From assembly GCA_025618425.1 (NCBI GenBank), contig CM046847.1, forward strand, positions 16,761,766 through 16,825,765: 64,000 nt of DNA, written 5' to 3'. Shown here one piece after another: positions 44,783-56,531 of the stretch. A program made the position numbers and the translations under genes. How positions within the stretch are numbered: the stretch's first letter is position 1; each line of letters starts with the position of its first letter. The DNA comes from Heliocidaris tuberculata. Lineage: Eukaryota > Echinodermata > Echinoidea > Camarodonta > Echinometridae. Below the pieces are notes generated by a model. That model was not told the DNA's origin, ran no database searches, and was given only the letters and a program-made list of their open reading frames with translations.

Positions 44783-45279
44783 TTAAAGGGGGTACCCAAT
44801 GCTGAAACAATGTTAGTTCATTTAAAAGATCATGATTTTATTAGAAGAAAATCATCTGCCTTAAAAAAATTTTTAAATTCGTGTTGCCAGAAAATCCCCG
44901 AAATATGGTAAGATTTCAGGATATTTTGGCCCCTCAGCTGTGTCCCAATTTCAGCTAGGTAACCACAATGACGTCAAAGTGGTTACCTTGTCGCGCAATT
45001 ATAGGCAAATGCGCGCAAGGTGTAATGCATTTTGTACAGTCTAGCGCGCAACACATCTGCAATACGCGAACCTGGGTAACCACTTTGACGTCATTGTGGT
45101 TACCTAGCTGAAATTGGGACACAGCTGAAGGGCCAAAATATCCTGAAATCTTACCATATTTCGGGGATTCTCTGGCAACACGAATTTTAAAAAAAATTTA
45201 AGGCAGATGATTTTCTTCTAATAAAATCATGATCTTTTAAATGAACTAACATTGTTTCAGCATTGGGTACCCCCTTTAA
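44783..45279. mobile_element. TTAA-flanked foldback element
   Basis: TTAA-AGGGGGTACCCAATGC at the left, GCATTGGGTACCCCCT-TTAA at the right. The arms are nearly 200 bp of close reverse complement, with a spacer of about 100 bp. The arm ends nearest the spacer contain GGTAACCACNNTGACGTCA, itself palindromic. Frames reading LKGVPNAETMLVHLKD occur on both strands because of the symmetry and are not a gene. Confidence 0.85.
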
Positions 45280-45400
45280 GTCTCTCTCACTCTCTCTTTT
45301 TCTCAAACAAACACACTCACACCCACTCACCATCACACACTCGCACCCGCATACTTTTTGTTGTTGTTTTGTTGTTGTTTTTGAGAAGCACAATCACACA

Positions 45401-45557
45401 TGTATTAATATGCCAAACACCATTCATTTTAATAATGTATGATAAAAGGGCAATGTATATAAAATGCCTTCCTAAAGGACATAAGTGCCGTACCGGGGAT
45501 CGAACCCACGATCCTCGCATTTTCAGTCGAGTGTTTTTAACCACTCGGCTACAACAC
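45401..45557 (-). mobile_element. tRNA-derived SINE, copy 1
   Basis: The head at 45557-45485 folds like a tRNA: GTGTTGT pairs with ACGGCAC (two G-U pairs), TAGCCGAGTGGTTAAA matches the A box and GGTTCGATCCC the B box. The body follows with CACTTATGTCCTTTAGGAAG and a GGCATATTAATAC end. The anticodon arm (CTCG-CGAG) has a loop of 10, so it is not a working tRNA. Confidence 0.75.
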
Positions 45558-46528
45558 TCATACACACTTTTTCCCCAATGATCTTTATTTTGATTTCACT
45601 CAATAATAATACATGAATTAAAACACATTACCTTTTAAAATCTTCTATAAATGAATTTAAGTGAAATTCAAAACTGTAAAGAAAGCACTGAATGAAAACT
45701 TTTCATAAAATAGCCCCCTGTAAACAAGGGAAACAATATACAGAGTGTTTCTTTAAAAAGGAAACCCAACTTTTCCCGCCAATATACTAGAAAAATAATT
45801 TCCGGGTTGATTATTATTATTCATTTCAAAGTTCATTGAATCCTCTTTCATAAGAAACCAAATATGTAATGATATGAATAAATTTGAAAGGTTTTAAATG
45901 AGTGATGTCAAAAGTAGTTTGCGTACAGAAGTAATGCAAATGTAATTCCATTAGGTACAATGCAAAGAAACAAAACAAGTGATAAAGACGCATAGCAAAG
46001 AAAAGTGACATTTCATGATGTTTCCTTATTCATATTTCAACATGTATGCAACTTTAAATGTGATATAGGTCCAAAATGACCCCCAATGTCCTTCCAAATG
46101 ACCGCCTTGTCTGCCCAATCACGTGTGTGCTCGAGAAAGCAGAGTGAGATGAATGGTTATTCACTGTGTAGATGAATAAATCCCACTCTCGTGCGCAAAT
46201 CAATTTTGACATTGCTGGTTTAAAATTGTTTTACTTCAATGATCCTATCATCACATTTAATGTGGTACCATATGAAAGGGGCTAAAATTCCTCTTTTTGT
46301 GATATATTAAAATAAATCGAGTTATGTTTATTTCAGAAATGATGCTGGAGAAAGTTGGGTTTCCTTTTAAAGAAACACACCAGTATATTATATTACTGCA
46401 TATACATTTTACTGGCCTCCCTGCACTCAATCCCCTACCCCCCCCCTTTCTTCACTCACACACACACACACACACAATTAAAAAAAACACCTTTTTCATA
46501 CATTTATTTCTTTAACACTCACACACGT

Positions 46529-46629
46529 ATTAATATGCCAAACATTTTATTTAATGTACGATAAAAGAGCAATAAACTTTTGCCTTGCTCAAGGGCATAA
46601 GTGTCGTACCGGGGATCGAACCCACGACC
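46529..46629 (-). mobile_element. tRNA-derived SINE, copy 2 (5'-truncated)
   Basis: Keeps GTCGTGGGTTCGATCCCCGG (B box), CACTTATGCCCTTGAGCAAG and the same TTTGGCATATTAATAC end as copy 1. The tRNA head upstream of the T arm is replaced by a C/CA-rich run. Confidence 0.75.
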
Positions 46630-46649
46630 CCCCCCCCCCCCACACACAC

Positions 46650-46663
46650 ATATACACACTCTT

Positions 46664-46708
<45 letters not shown>

Positions 46709-46745
46709 GTATATATAATTCTCTCTCTCTTTCTCTCTGTCACTC
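46650..46745. repeat. (TC)n with (TA)n core
   Basis: CT-rich microsatellite interrupted by TATATATATG. Confidence 0.9.
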
Positions 46746-47071
46746 TCACCTCGCTCTCTTATTCTCTTTCTTCTCGCACCTCCCTCTGTATTTTTCCACC
46801 TTGCAGACAGTGTTTGTTTCTCAATATGTGCTTGTGTGCTTGTCCGTCATAAAGTTATTTGTTTACTTTCCCTTGCTCCTATTTTAGATTCTTCACAAAT
46901 ATTCCTTTCTTTTATGTACTTTTTCATTGTTATGTTCAATCTTAATGGAGCTGCACATATTACAGGCATAGACAAATGTATCTGATTATTAATTTTAATT
47001 TTATTTATATCTGCTATATTTACAAGAAGAATATACGTTATGCTCATATCAATTACTTTTCATTTTTTAAA

Positions 47072-47286
47072 TACACTCTAAAAAGGATTGGTCAAAAGAA
47101 CCAATGTGTTGGTGAATATGTGTCCGACCCTCCCAAAATGGTCAAAATCAACCAAAATTTTGGTACATTTTAACCAATAATTTGGTAATATTGGCCATCA
47201 TATTGGTCAATCTTCACCAATATTTTTGGTCGGACACATATTCACCAACACATTGGTTATTTTGACCAATCCGTTTTTATAGTGTA
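47072..47286. mobile_element. MITE with TACACTCTAAAAA ends
   Basis: TACACTCTAAAAAGGATTGG faces CCAATCCGTTTTTATAGTGTA. Inside, AACCAATGTGTTGGTGAATA is matched by TATTCACCAACACATTGGTT, so nearly the whole element is a hairpin rich in TTGGT/ACCAA. Confidence 0.85.
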
Positions 47287-48916
47287 GAAAATTGGAATAA
47301 CTATTTTCAACTACTATTTCATATATTCTTTGGGTAGAGATATGTATCTACTAGTAACAGGCTGCATAGTCCTTTGAAGATTACAAGTAAAATAAGAAGT
47401 AGCAGACTAAATCGTTGTCACTATACAATCATGTATATAAGCTTATTCGACAAAGTACATTTTAATAAACGTTTCATACTCTCTGGCAAGATTTTTCAAG
47501 GTGTTTGAACATATATCTCCTTACAGAGGGTAAGGAATTAGCGTTTAACTCTTCAAATAGAAGAAAATCTTTGTGTATGTTTCACTCTCTAAATATTCCG
47601 CTTCATTTGTGAACTATCTCCTACTTTTCTTTCTCGTATGTTTCCTTTTATTTTCTATTTTTTTGGTGGTGGTGGTTATTATCCTCTTATATTTGCCAAC
47701 ACAAAGCGGAGCATAAAATGAAACAATTCCTAATTTATTTTCTGAGCAATATGCATTGAGAACAGACGAGAGCGTCTCTAAAAGTAATTGAATGAAGCAC
47801 GTACCACTCGTTTGATAACAAAGAGTAAATGGAAATAAGATGTCATAGTCAGACTAGCATGTTCGGAAACAATTGCGTACCTACACTACAGGGGCACGGG
47901 GGGGGGGGCATGTGAACGAATCAATTGGCGAAAAAAAGAAGACAAAAGATAAAAGGAGAGAAAAAAAATGAAAAGATGGAAACGGAACATGAATGTAAAA
48001 AAAAGAGGTTACACCCCCTTATAAACGACTTTCTTATGTGTAATTCAATCAGTGAATACAACTTGTGCTTCCCCTCCCCAATGATGCAGGTTCCCCTCAA
48101 TATTTGGACCAACGCTATGTCATTGTTGGGAAATAACTCTCATCTATACCACTATGTAAAGTTTTTGGAAGCAATTTCGTAAAATTACCACCTCTAAGAT
48201 ATTAGCATAGCAAATGACGCCCAAGTCTCAATTCATTCTGTAATTGTACTTTCATAGATGTTTTTCTTTAAGAAATTGAAGCTATTATAATTTCAGCCTC
48301 TCACACGCACATCCAGTATACCAACCCTACAGCCCCCCCCCCACACACACACACACACACAGGCATGCAAATTCCGACCATAGGCCTTTCTGTAGACTAA
48401 CAACTAACAAAAAAACTAGTGAAATAACGACCTTCATGAACCCTCATGGTAACACTATTGTCTTCTTCTGATTAAAATTAATCGTGAGTTAATTTAGTCA
48501 GAATTACATGTATGGGAAAAGGTCTTGACATTTCTGGTGAAGCTGGCAGCTCCACAATCCAATTTGGGTAATCATTAAACTTTCCCGTCGTCATAACTGT
48601 CACAACCGTCACCAGTTTCTCATGTTTGGAAGGAGTTGCTCAAGCAAATTGTTCCGATGATAGCAGAAGTATAATTTTCCAAGTATCGAAAAAATTGTAA
48701 AAATGCACAGACATTTGTCTGGACAAAGCCTGGCGTCGAATAACCATGCATGCCGGTTTCCGAAAATGTTGAAACATATATGTAGCAGTAGAAATAAAAA
48801 CCCAACAATAGACTCTACAATGTGCCGTTTAAAAAAACTCCTCAAAGTTGACAGGCATCTTGCTGCACGGTAGTCATCATAATACTAAACAAAATATTGA
48901 GTTTTTCTTCCCTGAA
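47287..48916. other. Region downstream of the membrane-protein gene
   Basis: AT-rich, with a G10 run near 47900 and a CA microsatellite near 48341-48361. Its right part presumably contains the 3' UTR of the gene at 49538-48917. No other gene. Confidence 0.6.
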
Positions 48917-49538
48917 TCATGCGACAACGGTTGGGAAGCCATCATCAAGGTATGACTGGTGTGAATTTGCATCTCTCTGACTGTTCACTACAACTTTGAT
49001 GAGAGTTTTCTCCCGCGCAAAAGCAAAACGCGAGTCATCTTCAGGGGTCCATGCTTCTCGTGGTAGTATTGGGCACCTCGAAGTCAAATGTTCGTGTGTA
49101 GATCCGTATTCGTCTTCGGCTTCTGCGTCGTCGATGTTACAATATTTTCTCGTCTTCATGCAGACCAGTAAAGTGACGATAATAGCGACAAAGGTCAGAA
49201 TGATACTGCATAGAACTGTCAAAGCAATTACGACCTCTGTTAAAGGGAATAGGAAATAATATTATTTTTGTGATATAAGCCATGACTATGAATGATTATG
49301 ATGATAACAACATTAATATGACAACAGCAACAACAACAACAATAATAATGATATTGATGATAATGATAATAATAACAATAATGATGATAATAATAATAAT
49401 GCTAACAAGATTGTCGTGTGCAGTCGTGAATAGACAACAAGTACAAATGGAAATATCTTACTTTTACAATGGTGAACATAGGCGTGAGATGCAGGGGAGG
49501 AAGGGGATGGACATACCTGTCATTATCGTGGCAGCCAT
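48917..49538 (-). CDS. Small single-pass membrane protein, two exons (113 aa)
   Basis: Exon 1 (49538-49517) reads MAATIMT plus the first base of a Glu codon, donor GTATGT. Exon 2 (49236-48917, acceptor TTTAACAG) completes Glu8 and continues VVIALTVLCSIILTFVAI to the stop at 48919-48917. Residues 9-33 form one hydrophobic segment, followed by the basic stop-transfer MKTRKYC, then an acidic soluble tail (DDAEAEDEYG) ending DDGFPTVVA. There is no cleavable signal beyond the membrane segment, so a short outside N-terminus and a cytoplasmic tail of about 75 residues is likely (inference). An in-frame TAA lies 4 codons before the ATG in the genomic sequence, supporting this start. The function is unknown. 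It is related to the exon at 56385-56024: both begin with the E-[VF]-VIA-[LI]-T transmembrane block after a G|AG split codon and both contain SHQSY. Confidence 0.68.
49282..49405. repeat. Imperfect AAT/GAT/CAA repeat in the intron
   Basis: Low-complexity run (AACAACAATAATAATGAT-like) within the short intron of the membrane-protein gene (49237-49516). Confidence 0.8.
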
Positions 49539-49979
49539 GATGACGATTTATAATCCTCTGATACGAATGGAAAGCTCGGTAGATTCTGATGAAATGAGTA
49601 AAGGGGTGAATGACAAGAGTTTTAATATTCTTATATTAATATACGGACCTTCTATCACACTATTTGACTGACAAGTCAACAAATTATATTTACAGAGATC
49701 AAAGATCACTTTAACGACGTCACCCTATTCTATTGCATAATGTCATTCACTCCTACGTTGATACAAAACATGACCAATTTTCTATTTAAGTGTGATAAAA
49801 ACAGGTGAAGAGCATGACACTAGTTCCCCCAGATAATTTTTAGGGGGAGAATAACACCGTTCAATAACTTGCCCACGCATTGTCATTTGTCCATACACTT
49901 CGGCTAAAGTGTTAATACTCGAAAAGACTACAAACGTGACACTTAATAAGTTATGGTAGAAGTAGTCTAATCAATTCCA

Positions 49980-50060
49980 CCTCTCTCCCTCTCTCTATCT
50001 CTCTATCTCTCTTTCTCTCTCTCTCTCCCTCTCTTCCTCTCTCCCTCTATCTCTCCCTTT
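49980..50060. repeat. (TC)n microsatellite
   Basis: CTCTCTCCCTCTCTATCT-type run. Confidence 0.9.
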
Positions 50061-50700
50061 TCACCTTGCTTCGCATAGGTTTTTTTTATATTTAAAAAAA
50101 AATCCCCAAAGGGATTATACTATTCCCTGCATTATATATGATCTGTATTTCATGGCATCTGAATAATTCATACAATTGTATAATAATATTGAGACTATTG
50201 AAATAGGTTTAGGTAATTTATGAATATTGATTTAACTATTACAACACCCATCATGATTGTACAAAATAATCTTTTCAATCAATCTACTGATATGTAATAC
50301 CTTCAAACTTGATGTCCTGTATGGTCAGGTGAGTTCCTCTGGCTAGTATGAGCAGAAAACCTGTTTATTTGGTACAGATGTTCTCATATTGTCCTAAGAC
50401 ATTTTATTTGATATTATTTCTGTCTGTTCTTCTATGAAAACCCTTCCTTGCACTTTTCCAATGAAGCAACAGGTTCCACAGGGTATAGGTGAATGGACCA
50501 TGCATGTCGACGCAATAGACTTATGGTGACCATGGTGACTGGTGGAGACAGGTTCATGCTCTGAAGACGACTAACCAATCATGTTTCGAGTAAAACAAAA
50601 CTTCAACCTAGACGTTTACCCACTGATCTGAACCGTTCCGATCAATGCGTCTTTCATGGTGATCTACATTTCCTCATTTTCTTTCCTCTCTAATCTCATA

Positions 50701-50930
50701 GGCGGATCAGGGGGGGGGGGGGCGGCAGCGTCCCCTCCCCATGAAGGGAAAAGGAGAATGGAAATGGGAAAGAAAAAGAAAAAGAGAAGAAGGAAGAAAG
50801 AGAGGAAGAAAGAAAGGAGAAGAGAAAATAGAGGAATAAAAAAAGTAGGGGAGAGAAAGCTTATAAAGAATAATGTAAAAAATGATACTGATAATACTCA
50901 TGATATGGCCGCCCCTAGGGCATGGCAGTC
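50701..50930. mobile_element. Possible CAGGGGCG-type MITE remnant
   Basis: GGCGGATCAGGGGG start, then a purine-rich GAAAGAAAAAG block, then GGCCGCCCCTAGGG near 50907. The layout is like 41429-41685, but no target duplication was found. Confidence 0.4.
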
Positions 50931-53900
50931 TGGTTATCGGGAGATTTTGGATTCAGTCTCGAAGGTACTTGGCTTGGTAGTCAGGATCGAATAGAGGGTG
51001 CTTGTCCCACATATTCCTAGTCCCAGCAATTTTAAAGCAACGGAATGGGGGGGGGGGCAACTTTGGCATTGCCAGAGCAGGATAATGTTGGTGTGACCCC
51101 TCCGTCACTCGATATTTCTGCTGAAAAATCTTGTTGTCGGCAAATCTGTAAATTTGAATACATTTCTTACCTGGGATTTTTTTCTTCTTCGGGAAACCAT
51201 TTTTCATAAAACGCGCCATTTTGATTAAGATTTCAGTTTAGGAGGGAACACCCACCTTCACTTACTCCCGAGTGTATATGTCTCTCCCATCAATTATCTT
51301 ACAGGATTATAAGGATATTTAGTTCATCATAACACGCCTGGAATACTTCAAATCTCAAAATTTTCTCAGGATGGGAGGGGGAACCCCTGCAAAACCGTAC
51401 CCAACTCAGGTCTATATGCAACGTCACGTCCATTAGTTTTCTCTTTGGAAAACAAATATTTGTGCATCATAAGACCCCAGGAAATGGTTTTAAATCTCAT
51501 TATTTTCTCGGAAAAGAAAGGGGAAGCCCCCTTCCACATCCACCCCGGATGTCATGCAGTGCCTCATTAATACATTTTTTTTTTCAAATCTCGTGAACAT
51601 CTGTGCATTACAACCAATCTCAAGTCCCTGTATAATTTGCGCCTCTGTGTTTTGGAACGATTTGGATGACGAAAATAGTGGAAGTGAGCGATTTTCAAAT
51701 TATACCTCCTCCTCCTTATCCGAAAATCTTGGAACCACCTGTGTGTGTCTTATGCCCTATAAAAACCGAAATAAAATGTTGCAATCATTGCGCAACGGTC
51801 GTGATAGTGATAGTGATAGTGATTTTCCGAGATAAAATGTTATCAGTGACTGGATCATGAATTGCGGATGTAATATCATCGCGGGTGGTCGAAAAGAGGT
51901 CATGGTTTGAAGATGACATTGCCTCATCCTAGCAATTGTTGCTGAGCAAATGCAGATTTATTTAATGAAACACTTCTTACAGGGGTTGAAGCTTACTTTA
52001 TTAAACAGAAGATTGTTTTCTTCATTATTTTCATACTCCTTTGGTTGTGCGATTATTTTATCACCCCGGTTCTTCTATCTTTATGTTATGACAGATACAA
52101 TATATCTTTGTGTGATCAGGAGTGACACATTAATTTTACATGTCCCCACGATAAAGAATGTCTGCTCCTTCATAAACATTAAGAAACTGGGCACTTTGAT
52201 GTACAAAGCAAATGGAGAGTTTTCCTATGTATGACATAACGTACATGACAGCGTTGTTAATAAGTTTCCCCATGACATTAGTAATCTAAACAAGTCAAAA
52301 TAAATAGCTTTCCCACTTTCATCCGATAATTATTTATCAAACCTTCATTGATCTGTTTCTGCTACCAATAGCCAACTCTATGAAGGGTTAGTGTCCCTGT
52401 GCATAAAGTGAACAGGGGCACCGCTAGACCATTTGAATAGTGGATGTTGGACCGCAATTGCCGAAAAGTGATCAGCAAGTTTTCCAACACCCCCTACAAA
52501 TTTGCCAAATTCTATTTTTTAACAGGCAAGCAATGAAAAATAAGATCCTTTTTTTTTTTTGGGGGGGGGGGGGTCATCTGCCGACAAAGCTCTAAATTCA
52601 AAATTCGCCTACAGAGATATTTGAATAGACATCTCACTCGAGCACGCCCCTGTAATCTTTTCTATATTATTGGTCGTATTTTGCTCAAATATATTATCTT
52701 CAATCCAAATATTATTTTCGATAAAGCATCCACTAGCGAATAGATTTTATAACTTCAATTCGAATCCAAGGTTGTAATCTATGGATTCAAATCAGAACAC
52801 AACCGCCTCACTCTCACTATTACATAAATACACTTTCCGACAGTTAAAGCAGAAGAATGATTTTTACAATGAAGGTATTTTCCATTTTCCTTATTATTAA
52901 CATTATTTGATAAGATTCTTTCACCCAAAGAAGAGATTCCTGAATTTAAAGATAAAACTACAAAATACCCCCCCCCCCCCGGTACTCAGATTTGCTTTGG
53001 ACGGGGTGTGCGGCTGAAGCCTCCAAACACACCCATTTTTAAGGGCTGTTTTTTCCAGAAAAGGGTACCCATTATTTAAAAGGGTCGTTCCATTCAGAAC
53101 GCAACTTATGTTGAGATGATTATTTTTGCATCTGGGATTTGCGGCACATCCACGTATATAGTGTTAGGCGAGTACCCACCCCCCCCCCCCCCCTCCGGGC
53201 AAAATATTCGCATATTTTGCCACGCTTGAGCAAAACCTCTCATTCACCAATTATTTTAGAAAACTTTTCGATTTGAGTTTGCTCAGGCTAAATCAGAAAT
53301 TCTGCTCCATAATCAGCCATTTTTTACTGCCAACAGAACTTACGTCAAACTATAAAGTATATACACTCTTATTCAGATAATGCAGAAAGTCAACCAGTAA
53401 CGGATTTTTACATATAAATTAGAATAAATGTCATTATGGCAAATGCTTAATGTAAAAAATGAGCCCTGTTTAAATCCTGGTAAGTTAAGGTCACTGCACA
53501 TTTCATCTATCCTCTACAAACAGAGACTGAACGAAATCAACGGAAAACGAGTAGGAATGCATGCATGTGAAGTGATTTATTTCTGCTACATGCATTTATT
53601 GTATTTATAGAGCGGAATACATTTTAAAAATCTACGTAAAATTATGACAATGTCATGATCAGATATTTATTGCACGAAACAAAGTTGAAAGATTCCTTAG
53701 TATGAGTATAATAATGAAATACAGCTAGATTTATCATCGACCAAAAAAGAACTCTCATATTAAAATGATAATACATATACATTTTTTCCCATAAAAATCC
53801 CATTATATTAGACAATCAAGGGATATGAAAAGAAATATAATAATGTGCACTAGTTTTGACTGCGCGATATTTGATTTTTTTAAATTTTTGATTAAGATAA

Positions 53901-54140
53901 ATCAAACGGGACCAATCGATGTAAAACTATAGTTTTATAGAAAAGTACATTTCCCTTCATTTACTTAATACACGGAAGAATTACGTAACTCCGTATAAAA
54001 GTCGGTTAATTACTAACTACATTATTTGGTCTACATAATAATAGTATACCATATTTAAGAATACCAATGTACACAAAATATAAATGATATTTGGTGAGCG
54101 GCGACAACAACAAACTTTTTTGTAATTTATTGTTAACGTT

Positions 54141-54227
<87 letters not shown>
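54141..54227. repeat. (GT)n followed by (TA)n
   Basis: GT run to about 54165 and TA run to 54227, abutting the mariner-type MITE. Confidence 0.9.
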
Positions 54228-54230
<3 letters not shown>

Positions 54231-54235
54231 GTTTA

Positions 54236-54733
54236 TACCGGGTGTCCCCAAAAAAGCGGAACGGCGAATTTTCAGTTCAGTACTTCAGTACTTTCCCTTC
54301 AAAAAGTATATAATTTGTTTTACATCATTGGGTAAAGCATCTTCTACCGAAGAAAATGATATCAAGATCATTGCATTTTTGATTCTATGCCCGTTTCGAC
54401 CGATGGGTGTAAGATCGTATAGGAAATGGGTTTTAGTGAGCTGTAGCTCGGGAAAAGTGGAAACGACGCTAATTATTGTACGTGCCATATAAAAGGCCAT
54501 TCCCGACACAATTCTACTCTCATTGGTCGCAGAAAATGAAATTTGAAGATGACTGAAAATGACTTTATTTTAAGAAAAGGGCAAAGAATCAAAATTACTT
54601 TACCAAATTCAATGATCTTGATATCATTCTCTTCGGTAGAAGATGCTTTACCCAATGATGTAAAGAATATATATACCTTTCGAAGGCAAAGTACTGAAAA
54701 TCCGCCCTTCTGCTTTTTTGGGGACACTCGGTA
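54236..54733. mobile_element. Tc1/mariner-type MITE
   Basis: TACCGGGTGTCCCCAAAAAA faces TTTTTTGGGGACACTCGGTA. Inverted repeats run about 145 bp inward (GTAAAGCATCTTCTACCGAA facing TTCGGTAGAAGATGCTTTAC). TA on both sides is the target duplication. GGTGTCCC-type ends are usual in mariner-like elements. No transposase frame. Confidence 0.82.
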
Positions 54734-54850
54734 TATGAGAGAGGTAGACAGACTAAGAGAGGAAGGAGGGAAAGGGGAGGGGGATCAGGGCAACAGCGAT
54801 AGAAAGGAGAGGGAGTTATAGAAAAAGAACTTCAATGCAGAAGTATATAT

Positions 54851-54921
54851 GGACTACATCGAACCAAGGAGTTATCACAGAACTCCTTGATCGAACAAGC
54901 TCATCTTGTTCGATGTAGTCC
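54851..54921. other. Perfect three-way or alternative hairpin structure
   Basis: GGACTACATCGAAC (54851-54864) pairs with GTTCGATGTAGTCC (54908-54921), 14 bp perfect. Inside, CAAGGAGTT pairs with AACTCCTTG (54865-54889), 9 bp. A second inner hairpin, ATCGAACAAG with CTTGTTCGAT (54890-54914), overlaps the outer stem, so the two would compete. Confidence 0.75.
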
Positions 54922-56023
54922 TCTTCCATACGAGAACATTGATAGTTCATAGGTTTGACGAAGTGTACTTTTATGAAAGACGAAAATCTTTCACAAAATG
55001 TTGATTCTATATTTATGCCTGATACTTTTGAGGAGTTAAACATTAAACACAGAATGTCAAATACCGCACTCGCAAAAAGCTATTACTGCTTAGAAACTCT
55101 GAAAAATGTCCATTCAATGGTAAAAACTCTGTGGAAAGGTTGCATATTGACTTTTGAAACTATCCAAACATCCGGAGTCCCGAATAATCTGAATGAAGGA
55201 TATTCCTATTTGACTTCAAATAAGTAGTAAAGCACATAAGCTCTTATTTTTTTATTTTTTTATTTTTTTTATAGAAATGCTTAACAATACCCTATTAAGT
55301 ATGTATATATTGTGAAATTACAAATTCCTCTTCCAGCGGGTTCCATCAATTCTAGCAAAGTGCCATTTTAAGGCACATTCAGAGTCTTTTGAATAACCCA
55401 TACTCAAAAAGACAGCAACAATATTAACAAAATCAAAATTATGAAAAATTGATATGATGATGAAATATAATTATCTTGTAAAGACTAAAACTGGTAATAC
55501 TGGGGTGTATCTAGTGTACCGGATGTAAATGACATGACATCAGGCTAGGCATGTCGGAAAGAGAGTAATTTATTTTACATAATTATACTAAGTATTTGCC
55601 GATTTTAGTTTTCGTAGCCAATACTGAGAGATTTCCTACACTTATCGATTGGACTTTAAGGACCAACGTAATTCTTAATACTTGAAATTTTAGAGTGACT
55701 CAACATGATCGCACAGACTTTCGTAAAATCAACCTGAGGCAAATTCAATAGCTTTGACCATTACATTTTGAAATGTGCAAACATTACAATGACGATTTAC
55801 GTATAATCAAAACGTGATTTCTATGGGAAATACAATAGGGTATGATATTGTCCTGAGTTGATTTGTTGAAAGTCTTTGCGATCGTTTACTCGTTTGTAAG
55901 AAACAGTGTTCTCTTGTATCTTTGTCAAAGCATGGACCTACTCAAAGTCGTAGGCCACAACAACAACAACGTAGGTAACCGTGAATAAATAATTTATTTG
56001 CTTTCCTAAATGGCCAGCATTGA
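54922..56023. other. Between the mariner MITE and the tail exon
   Basis: AT-rich. A 90-codon frame on the plus strand (54955-55227) has no recognisable motif and is probably chance. The right part may be the 3' UTR of the gene ending at 56024. Confidence 0.55.
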
Positions 56024-56385
56024 TCAATATATAACGGCCGGTCCTCTGTGTATGGGATTTCGGACAGCTTCCGCCTGCCAAAATTTTTCCGCCGCATACA
56101 TCTCTCTCACGTGGTACAGCGGATAAGTGTCCCACATGCTCAGCACGTGATTCCTGTGACCTTGAGGATGACCTTGAGGATGATTTTGAGGATGACCTTG
56201 TATATTCTTTCGTGCGTGACTATAGCTTTGGTGGCTTTCAGGCAAGCTCTCCTCGTCACCGATATACTCGCCGTCCTCCTCGTCCTCCTCACGATGGATC
56301 CGTTTACAGTACGCGAATAAGAATACGAAAGCAACACAGAAGATAAATATGAGACTGCAAAATGCCGTGATAGCGATGACGAACT
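56024..56385 (-). CDS. Transmembrane and cytoplasmic-tail exon of a second membrane protein
   Basis: After an AG acceptor (CACATACAG) the exon supplies the last two bases of a Glu codon, then FVIAITAFCSLIFIFCVAFV, more hydrophobic residues to FAYCKRIHRE, an acidic stretch (EEDEEDGEYIGDEE), SHQSYSHAR, three to four repeats of GHPQ(N/G), and an end in GPAVIY. One membrane-spanning helix of about 24 residues with basic residues on the inside. It is the counterpart of the exon at 49236-48917 by position of the split codon, transmembrane block and SHQSY. The tail is otherwise different. Stop at 56026-56024. Function unknown. Confidence 0.75.
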
Positions 56386-56399
56386 CTGTATGTGACAAG

Positions 56400-56488
56400 G
56401 GAGAAAGGGAGAGAGAGAAAGAGAGAGAGAGAGAGAGTGTGAGTGAGAGAAAGAAAAAAAAAACATAGGAAGGTTAAGAGAGAAAGAG

Positions 56489-56530
<42 letters not shown>
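56400..56530. repeat. (GA)n microsatellite
   Basis: Two GA-rich runs (56402-56440 and 56492-56528) just upstream of the tail exon on the minus strand. Confidence 0.9.

Positions 56531-56531
<1 letters not shown>

Larger units (their letters stand above)
49541..54130. other. Intergenic or 5' region between the membrane-protein loci
   Basis: Holds a TC array (49980-50060), a G12 run beside GGCGGATC (50701-50722) followed by a purine-rich block like that of the MITE at 41429, a G13 run (52561-52573) and C runs near 52971 and 53170. I recognise no gene. Confidence 0.55.

Noticed and set aside
44687..44911. Frames with LKGVPNAETMLVHLKDHDFI on both strands
   Set aside because: The same words on both strands come from the symmetric arms of the foldback at 44783-45279.
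45485..45557. A tRNA gene
   Set aside because: The acceptor and T arms pair, but the anticodon arm has only 4 bp with a 10-base loop, and the SINE body follows directly with a second copy nearby.
50301..50366. Minus-strand stretch reading GFLLILARGTHLTIQDIKFE with AG and GT borders, like part of an Ig domain
   Set aside because: Phase would allow it as an exon, but it lies upstream of a first exon with an in-frame stop (49538), and the match to Ig strands is too short to trust.
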